Source: Chaetoderma sp. LZ-2023a (lineage: Eukaryota > Mollusca > Caudofoveata > Chaetodermatida > Chaetodermatidae). Taken from it: DNA of 64,000 nt. Within the stretch, counting starts at the first letter, position 1. Every line of letters starts with the position of its first letter. Below are positions 56,311 to 64,000 of this stretch, piece by piece. The position numbers and the translations under genes are program-made. Where the stretch lies: positions 81,876,891 to 81,940,890 of the forward strand of contig CM067366.1 of assembly GCA_034401795.1 (NCBI GenBank), in the 5' to 3' direction. The notes beneath the pieces are model-generated. The model saw only the letters and a program-made list of their open reading frames with translations. It did no database searches and was not told where the DNA came from.

Positions 56311-56914
56311 AACTAAGTACAAGTTGCCCTAAATAGAAATTGCAAGACAGTTAACTTTACAAAGCAGTATGATAAAAGGTTTTATGGTAGACGGCTTTGT
56401 ATTTTATAAGTTAATAGTATGGCGCAGGTGTCTGCAAACTCACACAGTTCACACCAGTAATGATGAAGATTGTACCCTCGCATGGTACGGAACATACCTG
56501 TAACGTTTGAATGCATTCTAAATAGTCAATGTACAGTAAGAGATAATCAACAATATTAACGACAACAATTTGCACATTATTTAGAGGAAAAACATGAAAA
56601 TGTAAAAATTCCAAAATTTATACGCGTAGTGAAAGATTCTGTCGCTACATGATAATAAACAGTCAACAGGAAAGTATCATTGAAATGCGCGGAGAAATTG
56701 TTGAATAATAAAAACTTAAATGCAGTGTTGCACCTAGTACCAAGATTCAAGGAGACAATTTAAAGTTTTGGCTCTCCTTTCCATTATAATTGAAAATAGA
56801 GAACTGTTGACTGTAAGGTGACATCTGCATTCTCAGGTGGGAGAATGTCTTGCGGGTTCTCCCTAGGTGCAACGCAGTAAATGCAAGAAAATATGAAGTA
56901 TTTTTCCAAATTTA
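56311..56914 (-). other. Intron sequence, no feature recognised
   Basis: AT-rich, single-copy-looking. Short open frames have no recognisable homology. Confidence 0.4.
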
Positions 56915-57140
56915 GGAATCCAATCTGTTACTCAAGTATTTGATGGCATAATCAGAATATGTTACTTTAATAGCTGACGGCACCAGCTCCCAGTCAAATT
57001 AGTTTCAAAATATTAAACAATTTTCCTGTTTAAATACCTTGAAATCGAAATTCTGGGAATTCAGGGTTCAGTGTTAAAATAGATTTAAAGCCAGAGGGGC
57101 TTAGATAGAAATGGGTGTGGCATAGCTAGAAATGGATCCC
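56915..57140. mobile_element. Family B element, partial
   Basis: 'aggaatccaatctgttactc' at the left, one core arm ('gtcaaattagtttcaaaata') near 56993-57012, and 'ggggcttagatagaaatggg' near the right end. Confidence 0.6.
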
Positions 57141-57266
57141 TCTAGTCACACTGGTAATGAAGAAGATTGCATGCCTGCAGGCCACAGAACAAATCTGTTT
57201 CATTGACATCTGAAGAGGCAAATACAGGTGGTCTTTAGAACATGTTTGGGAGTAACAGTTTCTTAC

Positions 57267-57380
57267 CTAACTCTCTCATGTGAATCACCTAGAGTTATAC
57301 GGAGCGTATTCATGTCGGGGTAGAAGTTCTCGGGTGGACCAATCACCTCGATTAAACCAGCATTTACACTTCCTGGCAAA
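57267..57380 (-). CDS. MGAT4: MGAT4-like exon 3
   Basis: 114 bases between 'atcatttcag' and gttag/gtaagaa. It completes an Ala codon and reads LPGSVNAGLIEVIGPPENFY, then PDMNTLRITLGDSHERV and two bases of Arg. LIEVIxPPxxFYPD is conserved across the family. Confidence 0.93.
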
Positions 57381-57449
57381 CTGAAATGATAAAGAACATC
57401 TAATAACGTACATCAACATATATGTGAATGCAGAATTGATACGAACACT

Positions 57450-57680
57450 TTAATGGTCAAATATGGTTAAGAAAATCTAAATATCTGCTTATTGAATGTC
57501 CATTTGTAGGCCTAGAAAAGATTATTTTTGTAAATTTACCACTGGAATGACTGGCACAGTTATCGAATCAGTCATTCCCATCGGTAGTTACGAAAAATAA
57601 TATTGTTTTGGCCTACAACTCGACTTTCCTCAAGACGACAGCAGAGGCCGGTTTAAGCCGGTTCGGCCATTTCAAGGTAA
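57450..57680. mobile_element. Palindromic MITE-like element, family A (diverged)
   Basis: Both arms recognisable: 'tgtccatttgtaggcctaga' and its partner around 'gcacagttatcgaatcagtc'. It lies close to exon 3. Confidence 0.65.
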
Positions 57681-58149
57681 AGTGTCCAGTCTACATAAAC
57701 CTGGGACTATAAGAAACAATGAGGTACACTAAAGGATATATGGGTACAAATGTTTACACAAACACAATTATTTTTTTTACCTTATTGTTATATATGACAT
57801 ATACGTGAAAACAAGCAGTGTCATACCAAACAGTAATCCTGCCATCTGATTATATTAATTTCAATGTAACCATAATGCTACTTTGAAATTTGATGTTTTG
57901 AAATTGTTTTGAATTGAAGAATAGGCAGCAACAAGTTGAAAGGGTCAGGTGAAATAGTGAGTATCATTTATGTCTTTGCAGTTAAACTTTCTTTCAATAA
58001 TTACTGACCAAAACATAGTAGTACCGTTAAATTCTTTGCTATGGTTCCTCCTCACAAACACCTGCAACATTAGCATTAGAAATGCTTCATATGTCAACAG
58101 ACTGACATAGTTCGAAAAAATAAAATCATATTTGAAGGAGAGGAACAGT
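57681..58149 (-). other. Intron sequence, no feature recognised
   Basis: AT-rich, no repeat identified. Confidence 0.3.
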
Positions 58150-59655
58150 TTTAAAAGATTTCCAAAACAATTTGGGAAATCTAAGACGCCACCAAAAAAC
58201 TGTCCAATCAAATACGTGTATAGAAGTTCAGAAGCCTACCATGCAAGGGTCGGCAAAGCAAATTTTTTTTTTAATTCTGACTAGCGGTTAATGATATGCA
58301 TTAAGCAAAAGGGAGTTATCTCCCCTGTGAAGATCCTTTAAAACAAGATTGCCAGTGGAACAAGTTCTGAGGCCTCCCACCAAAAGGATTCTGTATACAA
58401 TTTCGGAAACTTACCACCAATGACGGCCTTCCAGCCAAGTTTAGCTGAAATCATATAACCAGTTAATAGGGAGTTGTCATGACAGATTTCTCAAAAATTT
58501 TAGGAAAATCCTAGATGGTCACCAAATAATTGATCAATCAAAATTATGTATATAAGTTATGAAGACTACCCCCCCCCCCCCCCCATAGGGTCCTTCCAGC
58601 CAAATTAGCTTGAAATCCGCCTTGCACTTAATGAGTAGCGCTTTGTCAATTTCCAGTAAATTTTTCATAAAATCACAGTTGGTCAACCAACTGACCAATC
58701 ATAGTTTTGCATACAAATTCCATAGCCTACACCCATAGCGTCCTTCCACCCAAATTAGCGTGAAATCCGCCAAGCAGTTTGGAATAAGAAGTAGCATTTT
58801 GATAATTTCTGGTAAATTTTTTCATAAAATCTAAGATTTTCACAAGAAAAAATTGATCAACCAAGGTTCTGTATAGAAATTCTGTAGCCTACATCAAGAC
58901 GGTCCTTTCAACCAAATTATCTTGAAATCTACCACAGAGTTAATGAGGAGTAAGCTTTTTGAGAATTCCCGGTAAATCTTTCATAAAATCAAAGATTTTC
59001 AAACCCCAAAATTGACCAATCAAAATTCTGTATACAAATTCTAAAGCCTACCCCATAAGGTCCTTCCTTCCAGCCAAATTAAGTTGAAATCCTCCAAGCA
59101 ATTAATGAAGAGTAGCATTTTGACAATATACGGGAATTTTTTTTATAAAATCTCAGATTTTAACGAAAAATTTACCAATCAAAATTCTGAATACAACTTA
59201 TGAAGCCTACCCCATATGGTCCTTCCTTCCAATTAAGTTGAAATCAGCCAAGCAATTAATGAGTAGCGTTTTGACAAGTTCCGGCAAATTTTTCATAAAA
59301 TCTAAGATTTTCACCAAAAAAAATTAACTAATCAAAATTCTGTATACGAGTTCTGAAGCCTACTAACCACAGGGTCCTTCCAGTCAAATTAAGTTGAAAT
59401 CTGCCACGCGATTAATGAGAAGTAGCGTTTTGACAAATTCCATTAAATTTATCATAAAATCAAACATTTTTATCAAAAAAATTATGTATACAAGTTTCGA
59501 AGCCTACCCCCATATGTTCATTCCAGCCAAATTAGTTTGAAATCCGTCAAGCAGTTAATGAGGAGTAACATTTAAAGGAAGTGTTAACAGATGACAGACA
59601 GATGACGGATGGTGGATGGTCGCCATGCCATAAGCTCACTTGGCTTTAAGTATTC
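58150..59655. mobile_element. Family C-type element with tandem 140-160-base units
   Basis: About nine diverged units each with 'accaatcaaaattctgtata', 'ggtccttccagccaaatt', 'agttgaaatc' and 'taatgaggagtagc'. The end 'atggtcgccatgccataagc' then tcacttggc matches 28640-28670. A 16-base C run lies at 58569-58584. Confidence 0.7.
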
Positions 59656-59699
59656 TTGTTAATAGTATTATGACCCTGACATGCCTGACATGTACTTAC

Positions 59700-59749
59700 G
59701 CCTCATGGACTTCGCTTGCAACCTTTTCAATATATTGTAAGTCCCAGGG
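59700..59749 (-). CDS. MGAT4: MGAT4-like exon 2
   Basis: 50 bases between ttgttgctcctag and gaggc/gtaagt. It reads PWDLQYIEKVASEVHEA, the last codon split with exon 3. This short exon is the least conserved part of the coding sequence, but its phase, splice sites and position fit. Confidence 0.88.
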
Positions 59750-60312
59750 CTAGGAGCAACAAAACAAGAAATTCATTAAAATATTATGTTTTAGAACATC
59801 AACAATGTATAAGTCACAATACCTAAGTACATGTAAACCTTCTCCCAGAAGATGGAATGTGAAGATGTACTAGTGTGTAGACGACCTAGTGTCCATTTTG
59901 AAAAGAAATGCGTGTGGGCATGTGTGTGCTATACAAGCCCGGGTCCAACAAGTTTTTGCATAGCAATGCAAATTTCAAATTGTCTATATGTCTATAGATA
60001 ATCTACAATATTCAAAGGCATTGACGTACGCAGTTACAAACGCCATTTAATTAAAGCCACCGCCATAAATAGTATAAGAATTATGATATGAAAACCAGTA
60101 TACACATTGTGCCATGTTAGAAAGAAGCGGGATTGAAAGGCGACTTGTTTCGGTCAGAGTATCCACATAGTAAAAATCCTGTGATGTACCACAATGTATT
60201 CTAGTGCTCATAGCCGGTTTTTAAGCTGTCCAGCATTTAAAACAGGCGTGTGTAAAAGCAGTACCATCATCAAAATGCATGTGGTGTCTTGGCCAGTGTT
60301 GACATGATATAC

Positions 60313-60446
60313 CTCAGCAACAAAGACAATTATAAGTGCATCTTTTCGCTCTTCCTCCGGAAGGCCATTAACCAGATAGGTCAAGGTACGGATCAGGTAA
60401 CTCTCTTTTGGTCGCTTAACTGTCGGCACGCCATATACCATACTCA
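60313..60446 (-). CDS. MGAT4: MGAT4-like exon 1 of those visible
   Basis: 134 bases between cttgttatttcag and gctgag/gtatat. It starts with two bases of a split codon and reads SMVYGVPTVKRPKESYLIRT, LTYLVNGLPEEERKDAL and IIVFVAE. G(I/V)PTVKR is the first conserved block of the GT54 catalytic domain. The preceding exon must end with one base of a codon; I could not find it between here and 64000. Confidence 0.92.
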
Positions 60447-60639
60447 CTGAAATAACAAGAATGGTCTGTATAAGATTGCTGAAAGATACCTTTAGTTGAA
60501 CTTCAGTTAACACTATTAATAGATAAACACACACCAAGTCAGACATAGAAGAAATCCTACTTTATCTTTTGACACCAGAATCAAGAGGCACCAGAATCAA
60601 GAGGATTCTCTGGGATAGATGCCCAAAGGTAACCTCCTA

Positions 60640-60988
60640 CCCATCTTTTAGTGGATATTCCATTAGTAGAACATGTATTAATGGCTACATCCAAGTATAT
60701 GACATCATAATCAATTACATCGCATGTATGCTGATGTCACAATCAAAATATGTAATAAATGACGTATCTAGGTCCGTCATGAACATTGAATAGTCTGAGT
60801 TGTACGAATTGAGTACCTAGCCAAATCAGTTGCAAAATATTCAACGGGTTATCAATACCTGTATAGTTACTTTGAAATTGAGATTCTGGAAATTCAGGAT
60901 TCAAAGTATATAAATCGATCCCACCACGCGCAAAGCTAGAAATGGGTGGGGCATAGCTAGAAACTGATCCGTCTATTATCACCAGGGA
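60640..60988. mobile_element. Family B element
   Basis: It carries 'catcataatcaattacatcg', one core arm near 60823-60845, and 'gggtggggcatagctagaaa' then 'ctgatccgtctattatc' at the end. Confidence 0.6.
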
Positions 60989-61019
60989 GGGATGCAGCCA
61001 AAGACACACCCAGGAAGAA

Positions 61020-61388
61020 TTTCACACTACCAGTTTCTGGTCAATACTATGACATCATTATCAACTATGTGACATGTAGGAAGACGCCATTATCTATTAC
61101 ATCATAAATGACACGATTTAGTCCATCTTAAATGCTTAGTAGTCTGTTACATTGTACGAATTGCATGTCTTTACTATTTCATAAACATATTATTGAATAT
61201 TTTGAAACTAATTTGACTGGGTGCACCCAGTCAAATTAGTTTCAAAATATTCAACAGCTTACTGTATAGTTTTTGGTATTGAGATTCAAAATGTGCAGGG
61301 ATCGCTTGATGCCCATGTGGCCAAAGCGTGGGTGGAGCTTAGCTAGAGATGGGCGTGCCATAGCTAAAACTGGATTCATCCATTATAT
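61020..61388. mobile_element. Family B element with a perfect palindromic core
   Basis: It includes 'ctatgacatcattatcaact', a perfect 62-base palindrome at 61193-61254, then 'gcgtgggtggagcttagcta' and the end 'aaaactggattcatccatta'. Confidence 0.8.
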
Positions 61389-61489
61389 ACAGGCATGACA
61401 TGGGAGTTACAAGTATGATCTGAGGAATAAACAAGGATGACAATCAAAAATTGTTGATCTATGTCCACCCCCTTACGCGTTATCAGTTT

Positions 61490-62335
61490 TATATTGGCCT
61501 AATTCTTGAATTGGGTCACCCTGACTTTGACCTCTGACGTTTTGACCTCAAAATTGGTAGGGTTCTGGGGACCACCAAGGACAAGCTCCCACCCAAGATT
61601 GGTAAAGATCCCTTCAATAGAACTTGAGTTATCATCCGGAAACAATGTCGATAGGATTCTGCGGACCACCAAGGAAAAGCACCCACCCAAGATTGGTAAA
61701 GATACCATCAATAGAACTCGAGTTATCATCCGGAAACAATGTCATTAATTAGGTCACTGTGACCTTGACCATTGACCGATTTACGCCAATATCGATAGGG
61801 TTCTTCGGGCCACCAAGGGCAAGCTCCCACGCAAGATTTGTAATGATCGCTCCAATAGAAATTGAGTTATAATACAGAAACACAATATTACATAATTAAT
61901 CAGGTCACACTGACCTTGACCTTTGGCACCAAAAAGCTTCCACGCAACATTGGTAATGATCCCTTCAATAGAACTGGAGTTATCTGGAAACTCAATTTCA
62001 CATCATTAATTAGGTCACTGTGGCCTTGACTTTTGACACCAAAATTGATAGGGTTGTTTGGACCCCGAAACACCACCTCATGCCACCCCAACCCACCCAC
62101 CACCTTCCCCCCCCCATCCCCTCCCAACCCCATATCATTGGTAAATATCCCTTCAATATACCTCACGCTATTATCCAGAAACTCAACATAATGTCCTTAA
62201 TTCTGTCATATTGGGTCACAGTGACCTTGACATTTGACCTTTTAACCCAAAAATCAATAGGGTTCTTCAGGATGGCGAGGGAACCAACTGAGGTTGTTGA
62301 TAATGGTTGTAGTAGAACTTTAGTTTAGAAATTGA
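61490..62335. repeat. TGACC-motif tandem repeat, about 120-140-base period
   Basis: About six units with 'tgaccttgac', 'gatagggttcttcgggccac', 'caagggcaagctcccac', 'aagattggtaaagat' and 'cttcaatagaactggagtt'. Perfect GGTCAnnnTGACC palindromes lie at 61751-61765 (AGGTCActgTGACCT) and 62214-62226. Confidence 0.8.
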
Positions 62336-62449
62336 AATCCGTTCTCTAAAATGATTAAAACTCGTAGAAAACCTACCACAGAAATTGAACGCAAATTCCA
62401 TACACATTCTTACCGCCGTACCACTATGTTTAATGTAAGCCTAAACAAG
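62336..62449. other. Short unassigned stretch
   Basis: No feature. A candidate exon on the minus strand was considered and rejected. Confidence 0.3.
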
Positions 62450-64000
62450 AGACCCACGGGGCCTGTGTCGCTCACCTGGAGCACCATAAATTTTTGTCAA
62501 AATTGTTGGTGGGTGGTTTAGCAGTCTTTTAAATGAGTTTGTGGACATTTTTGCAAGTGCAATATGGCCGCCAAAGACACTACATTTTGATTGGCCCACG
62601 GCGCCCATGTTTTTTTTATGGATCAACTTCCCTTGGACAAATTTCGGCCTGATGCGTTCAGCAGTTCTGGAGGAGTAATTTCCGTGAAAACCAGGTCATC
62701 CAAGATGGTCGCCGAACCATTTGGTCAATCAAGTCTTCTTGAACAAAATTGGCTTACCTCTTGGCCTAGATGAAGATTTCCCAAGTGGTTTCGGAGAAGA
62801 TTTTTAAAGACATTTCCCGAAATTGGCTGAAATCCAAAATGGCCACTGGGCAAATTGGCCGATCGGGTTCATTTGAACAAACTTGGATCCTTATGCCCTA
62901 AGGATGCTTCCTGTTAAATATAATTGAAATCGGCCTGGTAGTTCTCAAGAAGACATTTTAAATTTCCCATTGCTTTAGCATGGGAGCTTTTGACGAGAAA
63001 ATTATGCAAGATGGCCACCAAACCGTTTATCCGACAGTTTCGAAAATTGCAAATTTGAGCTCAGAATACCCAAAAACATATAGAGAACCAATTTAGGCCT
63101 CAAAATCCATCAAATAAAAAATCGAATATGTCCGCCAAACACGCTACATTTTGATTGGCCCACGGCAGGGATGTTTTTTGACGGAGCAACTTCCCTTGAA
63201 GAAGCTTTAATGGCCCTTAGTCCCTAATCATATCTCCCAAATTTTGGCCTGATCCATTCAGCGGTTCTGGAGAAGTCATTTTCGGGAGAACTAGGTCATC
63301 CAAGATGGCTGCCGAACCATTCGGTCAATCAAGTTATCTTGAACAAACTCGGCTTACCTCTCTGTCTAGAGGAGGTTTCATAAGTTTTTAATCGATTCCC
63401 CAAGCCGTTTCGGAGAACAAGATTTTTAAAGACATTTCTAAAAATCGGCCGAAATCCACACTGGCCACCGGCCAAATTGGCCGATCGGCTTTGTTTGAAG
63501 AAAATGAAATCTCTATCCCATAAGGATGCTTCCTGCCAAATATAATTCAAATCGGGCCAGTAGTTCTCGAGAAGAAGACATTTCAAATTTCCCATTGCTT
63601 TAGTATGGGAGCATTTGGCGGGAAACTGATCCAAGATGGCTGCCAAACCATTTATTCGACAGTTTCGAATATTGCAAATTTGCGATCAGAATAGCCAAAA
63701 ACCTATATAAAACGAATTTCGAGCTAAAAAATCCATCAAATAAAAAAGATCCAATATGGCTGCCAAACACACTATATTTTGATTGGAATCAACTTCTCTT
63801 GAACATCCATTAATCGTCCTTAGTTGCTAATTATATATCACAAATTTCAGCCTGATCGCCTCAGCGGTTCTGGGGAAGAAGTCGTTTTTGTGAAAACTAG
63901 GTCATCCAAGATGGCCGCTGAACCATTTGGTCAATCACGTTACCTTGAACAAACTTGATTCAGTACTTACCCTAGATCATATTTCGTGAGTTTTGAATTG
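62450..64000. repeat. 'gacccacggggcctgtgtcg' / 'caagatggcc' repeat, about 600-bp sub-units
   Basis: It opens with 'cggggcctgtgtcgctcacc' and contains sub-units anchored by 'cagcggttctgg'-type motifs near 62655, 63255 and 63862 and by 'ggtcatccaagatgg' near 62693, 63293 and 63900. It is the same family as the first 1.75 kb of the 9164-17672 units and runs off the window. Confidence 0.8.

Larger units (their letters stand above)
37591..60446 (-). other. MGAT4: MGAT4-like gene (nine exons seen, 5' end missing)
   Basis: The nine minus-strand exons listed separately join into one open frame of about 411 residues. The product resembles alpha-1,3-mannosyl-glycoprotein 4-beta-N-acetylglucosaminyltransferase (GnT-IV), which adds a GlcNAc branch to the Man-alpha-1,3 arm of N-glycans in the Golgi. 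From 5' to 3' come catalytic-domain blocks [38 protein letters not shown] and KPSLFQHVG, then a beta-sandwich domain (NPPAEV, IFWGL, RSGNPEHPGD, NTTIEVLP). Vertebrate proteins of this family are about 535 residues, so roughly 125 N-terminal residues (cytosolic tail, membrane anchor, stem) are absent. Introns range from 431 bases to 10.4 kb; the largest holds the DIRS element. No stop or frameshift was met. Confidence 0.9.

Noticed and set aside
62385-62440. Candidate upstream MGAT4-like exon (tttag ... gtaaga, minus strand)
   Set aside because: None of its frames is open with the phase required by the exon at 60446.

Overview
The window is metazoan nuclear DNA. It holds one intron-rich host gene, many palindromic and tandem repeat families, and remnants of DIRS, hAT, non-LTR and Penelope-type transposons. 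The dispersed repeats built on AGGTCA/TGACC motifs, and those that open with 'gaggcccaagggcc ... gctcacctgg', resemble repeats common in bivalve genomes. A marine lophotrochozoan, probably a bivalve, is therefore the best guess; that assignment rests on memory of such repeats, not on a search.

Host gene: on the minus strand, nine exons between 60446 and 37591 join in a consistent reading frame into about 411 residues of an MGAT4-like N-acetylglucosaminyltransferase (GT54 family). They cover most of the catalytic domain, including the LEDD motif, and the C-terminal beta-sandwich domain. The N-terminal exons (cytosolic tail, membrane anchor, stem) lie beyond the right edge or were not found. 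Every splice site used is GT-AG.

Mobile elements: a DIRS tyrosine-recombinase retrotransposon with both ends (39724-46340, minus) sits in the largest MGAT4-like intron. It has inverted terminal repeats, an internal complementary region, Gag, RT/RNase H and recombinase regions, but it is broken by stops and frameshifts. The 3' part of a second copy opens the window (1-2886, plus). A decayed hAT transposon lies at 5227-8301, a GIY-YIG fragment at 4344-4800, a non-LTR fragment lacking its RT core at 54264-55553 (minus), and a tRNA-derived SINE at about 29820-30066 (minus).

Repeats: 9164-17672 is a 2.83-kb unit in three near-identical tandem copies. Each carries about 610-bp sub-repeats and part of a decayed gene, which continues beyond copy 3 to about 18275. 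At least four families of palindromic, MITE-like elements (called A, B, D and E here) are scattered from 20 kb to 61 kb, some nested in one another. A C-rich minisatellite occupies 21935-23440. TGACC-motif repeats at 36000-37590, 39270-39723, 46341-46920, 50300-50880 and 61490-62330 contain perfect nuclear-receptor-type palindromes. Repeats with 'caagatggcc' motifs fill 27664-28685, 55760-56300, 58150-59650 and 62450-64000.

No rRNA, tRNA gene, CRISPR array or prokaryote-type operon was seen. Coordinates for exons and DIRS ends were read base by base; repeat-family boundaries are approximate.
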